From the NCBI RefSeq assembly GCF_010435915.1, contig NZ_JAAFZH010000001.1, forward strand, positions 124,001 to 188,000: a stretch of 64,000 bases of DNA, given 5' to 3'. The notes beneath the pieces are model-generated. The model did not search any database. It was not told where the DNA came from and saw nothing but the letters and a program-made list of their open reading frames with translations. Positions 7,899 through 16,670 of the stretch are shown one piece after another; positions within the stretch are counted from its first letter, which is position 1; each line of letters opens with the position of its first letter. The DNA is from Spirosoma terrae. Its GTDB lineage: Bacteria; Bacteroidota; Bacteroidia; Cytophagales; Spirosomataceae. Made by a program: the position numbers and the translations under genes.

Positions 7899-9398
7899 TT
7901 ATTCCTCCGGGTTATTCAGATTACTGTGTTTACGGCTATAGGCGAAATAGACGATTATTCCCAGTGTACCCCATACGAGGAAAGCAATTTTCGTATCGAT
8001 GCGTAGGTTCCACATCAGGTACAGATTGGCCAGTATACCACAGGTTGCCACAAGCGGTAGGGCAGGAGTTTTGTAAGGACGTTCCAGGTTTGGCTCCCGG
8101 ACACGTAGCAACCATACCGCACCACAAATCATGGCAAAAGCAAGCAATGTACCTGAGCTACACAGCTCCGATACTTTGTCGATCGGTGTAAGGGCGGCCA
8201 CAATGGATACAATTGTACCAACCAGGATCGTACTTCTCCAGGGCGTTTTGAAGGTTGGGTGAATGGCGGCAAACAGACCTTTTGGCAATAGGCCATCTTT
8301 AGCCATACCGAGGAATACACGGGTCTGGCCAAGCATCATCACCAGCATTACCGACGTCAGACCAGCAATAGCGGCAATTGTAATGATATAAACCGCCCAG
8401 GTAAGGCCAATATCCGCAAAGGCCTGAGCAACAGGTGCTTTTAGGTCCAGGCTCGTATACTTAACCATGCCGGTTAGTACGCCGGTTACCAGAATATAAA
8501 GTATCGTACAAATAATCAACGAAGCGATAATAGCAAACGGTACGTCCTTACGAGGGTTAATCGCTTCTCCCGCCTGGGTAGAAACGGCATCGAAACCGAT
8601 ATAGGCAAAAAACACGATACTGGCCGCTGTTACGATACCGCTGAAACCATAGTGTTGCTGCCCATCTTTCATCACTGGTTCTGGAATGAACGGAGTCCAG
8701 TTGGCTGTATCGATGTAGAACGCACCTACGACAATAACGAATATAACAACGGCAACTTTCAGGATTACGATCAGGTTGTTGGTGCTGGCGGCTTCTTTAA
8801 TTCCTTTCACCAGAATATACGTAACGACCCAGACGATGATAAAGGCTGGTAAATTCATTGCGAAGGTGAAGTCAGGAACGGCTTGTCCAGCGGCACGTAG
8901 CGCTTCAGCTTTTTCGTGTGCTGTAACCGGGTCGTTCATGAGCCACAATGGTGGATCTATATGAAACAGATGCAGTAGCTTCTCAAAATAGCCCGACCAG
9001 CTAACAGCAACAGTTGTTGCCCCCATCATATACTCCAGAACCAGATTCCAGCCGATAAACCAGGCGAATATTTCACCCACTGTACCATAGGAGTAAGCAT
9101 AAGCTGAGCCTTCAACTGGCAAAATGGAAGCAAACTCGGCATAACAGAGCGCAGCGAACGTACAGGCCAGACCCGCTAAGACAAACGATAATACGAGTGC
9201 CGGACCAGCCCATTGGTTTGATGCGATACCGGTTAGTACAAAGACGCCCCCGCCAATAACGGCCCCGATTCCCAATGAAGTTAGCCCCCATCGAGTCAGG
9301 ACACGTTTAAGCTCACTCTTTTGCATATCTGCTTCATAAGCCGAAAGGGGCTTTTTCCGCATTATGCTTGTATCAACTGGTTTTAGTTTGGTTTCCAT
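7899..9398 (-). CDS. APC-superfamily amino-acid permease (cationic amino-acid transporter type)
   Basis: 499-residue polytopic inner-membrane transporter with about 12-14 hydrophobic helices. After a cytoplasmic N-terminus, helix 1 carries the GIGAVIGGGVFVLTG motif that contacts the amino-acid backbone in APC carriers. A FAYIGFDAVSTQAGEA segment marks the conserved helix 6 region. Length and N-terminus (LKRVLTRWGLTSLGIGAVIG) resemble CAT/YhdG-type permeases; the substrate cannot be fixed from sequence. It is transcribed alone, between its own terminator (7839-7874) and the secDF terminator. Confidence 0.87.
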   Translation of the reverse strand: METKLKPVDTSIMRKKPLSAYEADMQKSELKRVLTRWGLTSLGIGAVIGGGVFVLTGIASNQWAGPALVLSFVLAGLACTFAALCYAEFASILPVEGSAYAYSYGTVGEIFAWFIGWNLVLEYMMGATTVAVSWSGYFEKLLHLFHIDPPLWLMNDPVTAHEKAEALRAAGQAVPDFTFAMNLPAFIIVWVVTYILVKGIKEAASTNNLIVILKVAVVIFVIVVGAFYIDTANWTPFIPEPVMKDGQQHYGFSGIVTAASIVFFAYIGFDAVSTQAGEAINPRKDVPFAIIASLIICTILYILVTGVLTGMVKYTSLDLKAPVAQAFADIGLTWAVYIITIAAIAGLTSVMLVMMLGQTRVFLGMAKDGLLPKGLFAAIHPTFKTPWRSTILVGTIVSIVAALTPIDKVSELCSSGTLLAFAMICGAVWLLRVREPNLERPYKTPALPLVATCGILANLYLMWNLRIDTKIAFLVWGTLGIIVYFAYSRKHSNLNNPEE

Positions 9399-9493
9399 GT
9401 AGGAAAATAGAGTTTGGTGATTGTGCCTTTTAGAAAAAGAATGTTAGGTGAAAACGTCGGGAAATATAACAAATTATCCGACATAAATCAGAA

Positions 9494-9525
9494 AAAGCCG
9501 AACAGCTTTCAGACTGTTCGGCTTT
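9494..9525 (-). terminator. Intrinsic terminator of secDF
   Basis: Perfect 12-bp arms AAAGCCGAACAG (9494-9505) and CTGTTCGGCTTT (9514-9525) lie just past the secDF stop on the minus strand. Confidence 0.88.
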
Positions 9526-9540
9526 CTGGTTACTAACTTA

Positions 9541-12500
9541 TTAGGATTGAGAAGGACGAATCAAAGGCTTTTTGTCTTTCTTCTCTTTTTTGGCTGTAAA
9601 CTCCTCTGGTGTAGCAGGAGCCGTTGTGGTGAAATCGGCAGGAATAGCATCGAATCCTGTTTTCTTCTCAATTGTTGGTTTGCTGTCATCCTTGCCTTCA
9701 TCGCGGCTCAGGGCATCAACTACAATCGGTGTAGCAACGAACAACGATGAATACGTACCCACAATAACACCAATCAGCATGGCGAACGAGAAGCCCCGAA
9801 TGGTTTCTCCGCCGAAGAAGAACAAGACAAGCAGTACAAGAATGGTTGAGAAACCAGTTACCGCCGTGCGACTTAATGTACTGTTCAGAGCGTTGTTGAT
9901 AATTGTCGGTATGCTTTCATTCTTGCCCCGGTTTTCACTCAGGTATTCCCGAACCCGGTCGAAAACGACGACAGTATCGTTCATGGAATAACCCATAATG
10001 GTAAGAAGGGCTCCCACAAACGCCTGGTCAACATCGAGCGAGAATGGTAAGAAACCATTAAAGATCGAGAAGATAGCCAGAATGATTAATACGTCGTGGA
10101 ACATGGCCACAACGGCTCCGTAACCAAAGGCCAGCCGTTTAAAGCGGATAAGAATGTAGGCGAATACAACGGCTACTGCCAGCAGAATTGACCATAATGC
10201 TGATGTTAGAATATCGTAAGCAATGGTTGGACCTACTTTCTGCGAGCTTTCGATTTTAGCTGGATTGCCTTGAATCGTACTTAGCCCTTTGTAAACAGTA
10301 GCTTCAGCCCGCTTGTCGGCACCTTCTGAATTGTCATCGACCAGATAAGGTGTCGTTACTTTAACCTGATTGGCGCCAATACCTGTGCCACCGTAGGTTT
10401 TAACTTCTGGCGATGAGCCTAAAACACCTTCAAGGGCATTACGAACATCATCCGTACTAACAGCTTTTTCAAAACGTATTACGTAAGAACGACCACCTTT
10501 GAAGTCAACGCCCAATCCGAACCCTTTGAAAAGAACCGAGATAATACCAGCAGCAATAATTACCGACGAAATCGTGTAGTACAGCTTACGGCGAGAGACG
10601 AAATCAAAGTTAGAATCAGCGAATAGATTCTTGGCCCATGTCGACGTAAAGGTTAGCGTTTTGCCATTACGGATATAATACTCTAGCAGCAGGCGGGTGA
10701 TGAAAACGGCAGCAAACAACGAGGTAAGAATACCAATGATCAGCGTTGTTGCGAAACCGAGGATCAAGCCTGTACCGAAGATAAACAGGACGATACCGGT
10801 AAGAAAGGTCGTTACGTTCGAGTCGATAATTGATGACATCGCGTGTTTGAAGCCATCACTAACCGCTAGTTTAAATGTTTTTCCCTGCTCTAACTCTTCT
10901 TTGATACGTTCAAAAATCAGTACGTTAGCATCAACCGCCATACCAATAGAAAGAACAATACCCGCAATACCTGGCATGGTCAGTACAGCTCCGAGTGAAG
11001 CCATTACGCCTAACAGGAAGAACAGGTTAATGAGAAGCGCGATATCGGCAATGAATCCAGCCCGGTTGTAATAGAACAACACGAAAGCGAAAACGAGAAG
11101 AATACCAACTACGGATGAAATTACCCCAGCGCTTACTGCTTCTGACCCCAGCGTAGCACCCACAACGCTTTCTTCAACGATTGTGGTTGGAGCAGGTAGT
11201 TTACCGGCTTTCAATACGTTGGCCATATCTTTGGTTTCTTCAACAGTGAAGTTACCGGAGATGCTGGAACGACCATTGGGGATCTCATTCTGTACGTTTG
11301 GAGCGGTGTAAACCAGGTTGTCAAGCAGAATGGCAACCGGACGGCCAACGTTGGCAGCTGTCAGGTTTTTCCATTTACGAGCGCCTTCTGGATTCATGTT
11401 CATGGTTACTTCAGGACGACCACGATCATCATAATCATTCGACGCATCCGTAATGACGTCGCCCTCCAGAGGAGCACGGCCACCTGGCTTTCTCAGGAAA
11501 TAAAGAGGCAGAATTTCTTTACCATCCGTTGCCTTGAAGGATTTACGATCCCAGGCAAAAATGGCATCGGCAGGGAACAGGCTACGTACTTCTGGGGCAT
11601 TCAGAACGGCATTGGCACGAGCAGTGTCTTTCAGGTAAACACCAAGCTGGTCCTGACCAACGGGTAAGAAAAGCTGGGTCAAGGCTGTACCCTGCGCAGC
11701 TGCAGCGGCTGTATCAGTTTTGGCCGTCGAATCTTTTTTCGCGCCCTGAGCCAGCTGAGATTCCAGGCTTGATCCTGCAGCAGTTGTTCCGGCTGTTGGC
11801 GTTGTGGTTTTCTGAGTTGCTTTACGAGCCGCTTCCTGCTGTAATAAATAAGCACCGATACCTTCAATGGCTGGAGCCAGTTCATTTAAGCGGTAAACTT
11901 CAGTGAATTCAAGTTTCGCCGATCCGGTTAACAGTCGACGAATACGTTCTGGGTTATCAACACCCGGTAATTCGATTTGAATACGTCCAGAACCCGGTAA
12001 GCGCTGAATGTTTGGGTTGGCTACCCCAAACTTATCGACCCGTGCCTGGATGATCTGGAAAGCACGACCAAAAGCACCTGAGACTTCTTCGTTCAGTAAC
12101 TTACGAACTTCGGTATCCGACGACTGGAAATTGATCCGGCTGCGGTTTGCGCTGGTTGCGAAAATGGTAGCCAGCTTCGTATCGGGGGCCAGCTTCTTAA
12201 AGTTGTTGGCAAATAGATCCACAAAGCTGGTGTTGCTTGTTTTCTGATCTTCCTGGGCCAGTTTTAACGCTTCGTTGAATTTAGGATCGCGGTTGTTACC
12301 CGACAAGCTACGTAGAATATCGGCAGGCGATACTTCCAACACTACGTGCATACCACCCTGCAGATCAAGCCCAAGTCCTAGCTCACGCTCGGTTACTTCC
12401 TGTAACGTACTGCCCAAATAAACGGGCTCTTTCCAGAGCGAGTCCAGATAATGCTGCTTTTTAGCAGGATCAACCTGGCCTTGCTTATTGGTAGCGTAAG

Positions 12501-12609
12501 CCTCTGCATCAGATTTGATGCCTCTTGAGACAAACGTAAATGACAGGAAATAGAGGCAAATAGCCGTCAGTACACCCGTCAGGATTAATATTCCAGTTCT
12601 ATTTTGCAT
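9541..12609 (-). CDS. secDF: Protein translocase subunit SecDF (fused SecD and SecF)
   Basis: 1022-residue inner-membrane protein that uses the proton gradient to pull translocating proteins out of the SecYEG channel. The SecD half (about 1-630) begins with a transmembrane helix and the GLGLDLQGGMHVVLEV motif, followed by a large periplasmic P1 region with an Ala/Gln/Thr-rich insert and then a five-helix RND-type bundle. The SecF half (about 680-980) starts with GLGVDFKGGRSYVIRFE and ends in a second helical bundle and a charged Lys-rich cytoplasmic tail. The fused form is usual in Bacteroidota. The ATG at 12609 is preceded by a hairpin (12617-12635) and by an exported ORF of unknown family, with no visible promoter between them, so translation may be regulated. 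Confidence 0.96.
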   Translation of the reverse strand: MQNRTGILILTGVLTAICLYFLSFTFVSRGIKSDAEAYATNKQGQVDPAKKQHYLDSLWKEPVYLGSTLQEVTERELGLGLDLQGGMHVVLEVSPADILRSLSGNNRDPKFNEALKLAQEDQKTSNTSFVDLFANNFKKLAPDTKLATIFATSANRSRINFQSSDTEVRKLLNEEVSGAFGRAFQIIQARVDKFGVANPNIQRLPGSGRIQIELPGVDNPERIRRLLTGSAKLEFTEVYRLNELAPAIEGIGAYLLQQEAARKATQKTTTPTAGTTAAGSSLESQLAQGAKKDSTAKTDTAAAAAQGTALTQLFLPVGQDQLGVYLKDTARANAVLNAPEVRSLFPADAIFAWDRKSFKATDGKEILPLYFLRKPGGRAPLEGDVITDASNDYDDRGRPEVTMNMNPEGARKWKNLTAANVGRPVAILLDNLVYTAPNVQNEIPNGRSSISGNFTVEETKDMANVLKAGKLPAPTTIVEESVVGATLGSEAVSAGVISSVVGILLVFAFVLFYYNRAGFIADIALLINLFFLLGVMASLGAVLTMPGIAGIVLSIGMAVDANVLIFERIKEELEQGKTFKLAVSDGFKHAMSSIIDSNVTTFLTGIVLFIFGTGLILGFATTLIIGILTSLFAAVFITRLLLEYYIRNGKTLTFTSTWAKNLFADSNFDFVSRRKLYYTISSVIIAAGIISVLFKGFGLGVDFKGGRSYVIRFEKAVSTDDVRNALEGVLGSSPEVKTYGGTGIGANQVKVTTPYLVDDNSEGADKRAEATVYKGLSTIQGNPAKIESSQKVGPTIAYDILTSALWSILLAVAVVFAYILIRFKRLAFGYGAVVAMFHDVLIILAIFSIFNGFLPFSLDVDQAFVGALLTIMGYSMNDTVVVFDRVREYLSENRGKNESIPTIINNALNSTLSRTAVTGFSTILVLLVLFFFGGETIRGFSFAMLIGVIVGTYSSLFVATPIVVDALSRDEGKDDSKPTIEKKTGFDAIPADFTTTAPATPEEFTAKKEKKDKKPLIRPSQS

Positions 12610-12616
12610 GAGAAGT

Positions 12617-12635
12617 AACGAGCTTGAGGCTCGTT
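12617..12635 (-). promoter_or_regulatory. Hairpin immediately upstream of the secDF start codon
   Basis: Seven-base perfect arms AACGAGC / GCTCGTT with a 5-nt loop, ending 7 nt before the secDF ATG in the leader RNA. It lies where it could cover the translation-initiation region. Confidence 0.5.
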
Positions 12636-12681
12636 GGAGAAAATTGATTTACTTGGAAAGGAAAGATAATAGACTACTAAT

Positions 12682-12695
12682 CAGGCTTGTGCCTG
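12682..12695 (-). promoter_or_regulatory. Small hairpin just after the upstream ORF stop codon
   Basis: CAGGC / GCCTG arms with a 4-nt loop, about 15 nt beyond the stop of the ORF upstream of secDF. It lies at the edge of the footprint of a ribosome paused on that stop codon. Confidence 0.35.
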
Positions 12696-12709
12696 GGGGG
12701 AATGCTACG

Positions 12710-13105
12710 TTAGGGCGCATTCGTGGCTATATGGTGACCGAATACGTATTTGAAGTAAGAAAAATAAAAATGCGGAAGCATGAAATGCCGGAGCAAAGGA
12801 ACGCTCAACAGCAATAGGATTACGAGCGTTGGAGCTGGCAGCAAAAAAGCGGTTTGGCTGCCACCATCAAGTGTAATAGCTGGCGTAACGACCGCTTCAA
12901 ACTGGGCCGCACTCAGTTGGGCATCTGACGAGTGAGAATCAGTTGGTTTGCCTGTTTTACTCTGATCAGCAACCGATTGAACGCCAGATACGTTAATCGC
13001 TGATACGCGCTGCATCAAACCGACCTGTCCCCAAACTGCGGTAATGAGCAGTAATGAGGCCAGAAAAAGGCTCGAAAGACGTTGTATAGCGCGCGGTTGC
13101 TTCAT
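12710..13105 (-). CDS. Exported protein of unknown family encoded directly upstream of secDF
   Basis: I do not recognise this 131-residue protein. An N-terminal signal peptide or anchor (basic start, hydrophobic core about residues 10-26) leads into a polar Ser/Thr/Gln-rich linker (about 30-84). Next comes a hydrophobic stretch (FLLPAPTLVILLLLSVPLL, about 86-104) and then a 27-residue tail rich in Phe, Tyr and His that ends ATNAP before TAA. Same strand as secDF, 100 nt upstream, with no TAnnTTTG box between them, so probably one transcript. Size, export signal, position and a C-terminal Pro-stop are reminiscent of secretion-monitoring arrest peptides, but no known arrest motif is recognised. 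It could equally be an ordinary small membrane protein. Confidence 0.6.
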   Translation of the reverse strand: MKQPRAIQRLSSLFLASLLLITAVWGQVGLMQRVSAINVSGVQSVADQSKTGKPTDSHSSDAQLSAAQFEAVVTPAITLDGGSQTAFLLPAPTLVILLLLSVPLLRHFMLPHFYFSYFKYVFGHHIATNAP

Positions 13106-13294
13106 GAATTGCTTTAGCGGATGACAAATTTCGTACCATTTGCGGAACTATGCAAGCGGTTTCAGCTGGATTATCAGAATTAACTGAAACTATGTCAGGC
13201 AGAAACAGAATAGTTAGGCCTCAATTCCTAAAAGCGGGCTTATACGATATGGCTAGTTAGTCCGCGTGAAAAATAATCTTAGTACCTTGCGTGC

Positions 13295-14128
13295 ATGAAT
13301 CTGCATGAATTTATTCAATTAGCTTTAGCTGAAGATGTTGGCGATGGCGACCATACATCCCGTTCTACAATACCAGCCGACGCGCAGAAACGGGCCCGGT
13401 TGCTGGTTAAAGAAGCTGGTGTTTTGGCTGGTGTAGACGTTGCGCAGGCGATTTTTGCGGAAGTTGACCCAACGTTTGAGGTCGATATTTTGCTACGTGA
13501 TGGCGCCAGTATCAAACCTGGCGATGTTGTTTTAACCGTCAGCGGGAATGCACGTAACATTTTAACTGCCGAACGGCTGGTTCTGAACTGCATGCAGCGT
13601 ATGAGTGGTATTGCTACGCATACTCGGCAATTAGTGGATTTGCTGGAAGGCACACGCGCAAAGCTGCTCGATACGCGCAAAACAACCCCAAATTTTCGGA
13701 TTTGTGAGAAAATGGCTACCAAAATCGGAGGAGCTGTCAACCATCGATTTGGCTTATATGATATGATTCTCATTAAAGACAATCATATTGATTATGCCGG
13801 AGGCATTGAAGCCGCCATTACCAAGGCGGTTACGTATCTGAACGAAACCGGTCGAACACTACGTATCGAGATTGAAACCCGGAATCGTGCCGAAGTAGAA
13901 GAAGTTTTACGGGTTGGTCAGGTCGATGTTATTCTGCTTGATAATTTTTCGCCCGACGGTATTCGCGATATGGTACGACTTATCAATGGACGTTTCATAA
14001 CCGAAGCATCGGGCGGTATCGACGAAACAAACTTGCGGGCTTATGCGGAAACAGGTGTTGATTTTATCTCGTCGGGGGCACTGACCCACCAGATTAAAAG
14101 CCTGGATTTAAGTCTGAAAGCTTATTAA
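13295..14128 (+). CDS. nadC: Nicotinate-nucleotide pyrophosphorylase (carboxylating), quinolinate phosphoribosyltransferase
   Basis: Converts quinolinate plus PRPP to nicotinate mononucleotide in de novo NAD synthesis (cytoplasm). At 277 residues it is normal length. Characteristic segments in order: EDVGDGDHTSRS near the start, LNCMQRMSGIATHTR, the PRPP/quinolinate site DTRKTTPNFR, KDNHIDYAGG, IEIETRNRAE, VDVILLDNFSPD, and the phosphate-binding EASGGID. It is unlinked to nadA-nadB, which lie about 12 kb away in this window; together the three genes complete the aspartate pathway. It shares a strong terminator with the convergent mlaF-like gene. Confidence 0.96.
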   Translation: MNLHEFIQLALAEDVGDGDHTSRSTIPADAQKRARLLVKEAGVLAGVDVAQAIFAEVDPTFEVDILLRDGASIKPGDVVLTVSGNARNILTAERLVLNCMQRMSGIATHTRQLVDLLEGTRAKLLDTRKTTPNFRICEKMATKIGGAVNHRFGLYDMILIKDNHIDYAGGIEAAITKAVTYLNETGRTLRIEIETRNRAEVEEVLRVGQVDVILLDNFSPDGIRDMVRLINGRFITEASGGIDETNLRAYAETGVDFISSGALTHQIKSLDLSLKAY

Positions 14129-14172
14129 AACAAAACGGACGTAGCATAGAAGAATGCTACGTCCGTTTTGTT
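14129..14172. terminator. Bidirectional terminator between nadC and the MlaF-like gene
   Basis: Perfect 19-bp inverted repeat (14129-14147 and 14154-14172) with a 6-nt loop. The arms start with AACAAAACGG, giving T-rich tails in both directions between convergent genes. Confidence 0.9.
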
Positions 14173-14186
14173 GGTACGGTTGAATT

Positions 14187-14933
14187 TTATTTCTCCATTT
14201 CTCTCAGCAACTTATTGGCGAAGATAAACTCATTTAATTCAGGAACACTGGATTGGGTTAACGTATTACTATCGCCTTCCCATAGTTTATTCCCTTTATA
14301 GAGGAACATAATTTTTTCGCCAATTTCCATCATCGAGTTCATGTCGTGGGTGATCACCACCGTAGTAATTTTATACTCATCAGTGATTTCAGAAATAAGC
14401 TGATCGATTTTTATAGAGGTTAGCGGGTCGAGGCCAGAGTTAGGCTCATCGCAGAACAGATACTTAGGGTTAAGAACAATTGCTCGGGCAATACCTACCC
14501 GTTTCTTCATACCACCACTTATTTCTGATGGCATTCGGTCGCCCGCATTCTCCAAACCAACTCGTTGTAGGCATTCCTGTGCTCTATCCAGTTTCTCGCT
14601 TTCCGATTGTTCCGTTAACATATCAAGCGGAAAACGAACGTTTTCAAGAACCGTCTTGGAATCGAATAGCGCTGATCCCTGAAACAGTACGCCCATTTCG
14701 CGCCGGATCGCTTTTTGCGATTCGAGATCGACGGTCAAAAAGTTGCGACCATCATATAAAACCTCACCAGAGTCGGGCTTGACCAAGCCGATCATGCATT
14801 TCAGCAGAACGCTTTTACCCGTACCACTACCGCCGATAATCAAACTTGTGTCGCCCGGCTTGAACGTACCATCTATCCCGGCCAGTACCTGTCGGTCGCC
14901 AAACGTTTTTGCTATATTTTTAATTTCGATCAT
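14187..14933 (-). CDS. mlaF: ABC transporter ATPase of the Mla/Ttg2A type
   Basis: 248-residue cytoplasmic ATPase that powers phospholipid transfer between the inner and outer membranes together with an MlaE permease. Visible motifs are Walker A GGSGTGKS (about 34-41), the signature ISGGMKKRVGIARAI, Walker B YLFCDEPNSGLDP and the switch histidine in VVITHDMNSM. The SGGMKKRV signature (Met-Lys-Lys) is typical of the MlaF group. It follows the MlaE gene by 55 nt on the same strand. The usual substrate-binding MlaD gene is not adjacent. Confidence 0.88.
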   Translation of the reverse strand: MIEIKNIAKTFGDRQVLAGIDGTFKPGDTSLIIGGSGTGKSVLLKCMIGLVKPDSGEVLYDGRNFLTVDLESQKAIRREMGVLFQGSALFDSKTVLENVRFPLDMLTEQSESEKLDRAQECLQRVGLENAGDRMPSEISGGMKKRVGIARAIVLNPKYLFCDEPNSGLDPLTSIKIDQLISEITDEYKITTVVITHDMNSMMEIGEKIMFLYKGNKLWEGDSNTLTQSSVPELNEFIFANKLLREMEK

Positions 14934-14988
14934 GTGAGCCAGAAGAAAAGTGCCTGCGCGAATGCTACGGCTATGCTTTCGGTTTTCA

Positions 14989-15720
14989 CTACGTCAGTAA
15001 AATCTGAGTCAGAATAAAGTCGGCCGCCACGATCGCAATACAGCTATTGGTAACGGCTGACGTTGACGCAGCACCCACTTCCAGCGCCCCACCGCTAACA
15101 TTGTAGCCCTGATAAGCCGAAATGGTGGACACTAGAAAGGCAAATACAACAGTTTTAATGAGTGCGAACGTAACGCCAAAGGGTTTGTAATCGAAACGCA
15201 GACCTGAAACATAATCTTCGGGAGAGATAACACCGGCTAAAACACCGGCGATGTATCCGCCTAAAATCGACAGAAAGCCCGCCATCATAACCAGAAGAGG
15301 GAACATGAGCACAGATGCAATAACTTTGGGGAGCACCAGATAAGAGCTTGAATTAATACCCATAACTTCCAATGCATCGATTTGCTCCGTAATACGCATA
15401 GTGCCCAATTCACCGGCAATATTGGAGCCTACTTTACCAGCCAGTACAATACAGGATAGCGTAGGAGCCAGTTCCAGAATGGTACTGTCGCGTACGATAA
15501 GGGCGATAATGTTTTTAGGAACGAATGGGTTAGTCAGGTTGTAAGCCGTTTGTACGCAGGTGACGGCGCCAATAAACGTATTGACGAGCGCTACTATAAA
15601 AATGGAGCCAACGCCAATCGAGGTGCATTCATTCAAAATAAGGCCCAGATAAACCCGCATTTTCTCTCTATTCCGGAAGAGAGAACCAAGAAAAATGAAA
15701 TAATGACCTAATCGTGACAT
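14989..15720 (-). CDS. mlaE: MlaE-family ABC transporter permease
   Basis: Inner-membrane permease (about 243 residues) of the MlaE/YrbE family, partner of the ATPase encoded 55 nt downstream. It contains the family stretch NTFIGAVTCVQ, the ELAPTLSCIVLAGKVGSNIAGELGTMR region (coupling helix) followed by EQIDALEVMGINS, and five to six hydrophobic segments. The ATG at 15720 (MSRLGHYF) is chosen over a TTG at 15792 because it gives the usual family length and because a -7 promoter box overlaps the TTG position. Confidence 0.85.
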   Translation of the reverse strand: MSRLGHYFIFLGSLFRNREKMRVYLGLILNECTSIGVGSIFIVALVNTFIGAVTCVQTAYNLTNPFVPKNIIALIVRDSTILELAPTLSCIVLAGKVGSNIAGELGTMRITEQIDALEVMGINSSSYLVLPKVIASVLMFPLLVMMAGFLSILGGYIAGVLAGVISPEDYVSGLRFDYKPFGVTFALIKTVVFAFLVSTISAYQGYNVSGGALEVGAASTSAVTNSCIAIVAADFILTQILLT

Positions 15721-15789
15721 AAACTGCGTAAAGAGAAGCAAAAGTGCCGTTTCGATTATTGGACTGCGGCAATATCGAGAGAACCCCAG

Positions 15790-15797
15790 CAAAGATA
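15790..15797 (-). promoter_or_regulatory. Candidate -7 box for the mlaE-mlaF operon
   Basis: The minus strand reads TATCTTTG. A start of transcription about 7 nt further on gives a leader of roughly 60 nt to the ATG at 15720. No clear -33 TTG. Confidence 0.4.
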
Positions 15798-15867
15798 GAA
15801 TGGTTTCTAACGTAACTTGCGCCGTATCCTAAAGCAGTAGTATAGACAAAAAAGTTTTATCGTTTGT

Positions 15868-16545
15868 ATGAATCCATTGGCTGTAGTGACAGGAGGGAGC
15901 AAAGGTATCGGCCGTGCTATTGCCGAACGATTTGTTAACGAAGGGTTTGATGTTGTTGTTTGTGCGCGTGCCATCGACGATGTGCAGGCGGAAGGATTGA
16001 TTCCGTTTGCCGCTGATCTATCGGATCGATCAGGAGTTGACGCACTGCTACGGTATATTCATTCCTTGAATCGACCCGTTGATATTCTGGTGAACAATAC
16101 GGGCATTTTTTTGCCCGGACAAATTCAAAATGAAGCAGAAGGAACCTTCGAGCTGACCATGAACACGAATGTTGCCAGTGCCTACCATCTGACAAGAGGG
16201 TTACTGACAGACATGATTGCCAGACGAAAAGGACACATTTTTATGATGTGCTCAACGGCTAGCATTACGGCTTATACGAATGGAGGGTCTTACTGCATTT
16301 CTAAATTTGCTTTGTTAGGCATGAGCCGTGTTTTACGGGAAGAGCTAAAAACACATGGCGTTAAGGTCACGGCAGTATTGCCAGGTGCTACGTTAACTGC
16401 CAGTTGGGAGGGAACCGACCTGCCAGAGGAGCGTTTTATGAAAGCCAGTGATGTTGCCGATAGCGTTTGGGCTGCTTACACGCTGTCGCAAAGTGCGGTT
16501 GTTGAGGAGGTGTTGATTCGTCCACAGCTGGGGGATATTCCTTAA
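15868..16545 (+). CDS. Short-chain dehydrogenase/reductase
   Basis: 225-residue classical SDR (NAD(P)-dependent oxidoreductase, Rossmann fold). It shows the cofactor motif TGGSKGIGRAIAERF (about 8-22), the structural NNTG motif, the catalytic Ser in CSTAS and the catalytic YCISK (Tyr-x-x-x-Lys). The C-terminus is short, as in 3-oxoacyl-ACP reductase-like SDRs, but the substrate is unknown. It is divergent from the mlaE-mlaF operon. Confidence 0.87.
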   Translation: MNPLAVVTGGSKGIGRAIAERFVNEGFDVVVCARAIDDVQAEGLIPFAADLSDRSGVDALLRYIHSLNRPVDILVNNTGIFLPGQIQNEAEGTFELTMNTNVASAYHLTRGLLTDMIARRKGHIFMMCSTASITAYTNGGSYCISKFALLGMSRVLREELKTHGVKVTAVLPGATLTASWEGTDLPEERFMKASDVADSVWAAYTLSQSAVVEEVLIRPQLGDIP

Positions 16546-16670
16546 ATATTTTAATAATGCGGATTAGCCTGATGCTGCATAACGGTTGACTAACGACTCT
16601 TTCGTATCTTGCGGCACACTTCATCCTCCTAAGCGTATAACTGTTCACTGTTAACTGATTTCTGTTGCGA

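Noticed and set aside
10697..11071. Plus-strand ORF of 124 residues within secDF
   Set aside because: Antisense shadow of the conserved SecD/SecF membrane regions; no start context, and composition mirrors the sense frame.
12608..12817. Plus-strand 69-residue ORF overlapping the secDF leader
   Set aside because: Covers the leader hairpins and the antisense of the upstream ORF tail; no promoter and no protein features.
13315..13782. Minus-strand 155-residue ORF within nadC
   Set aside because: Antisense shadow of a highly conserved nadC region; no promoter and no recognisable protein features.
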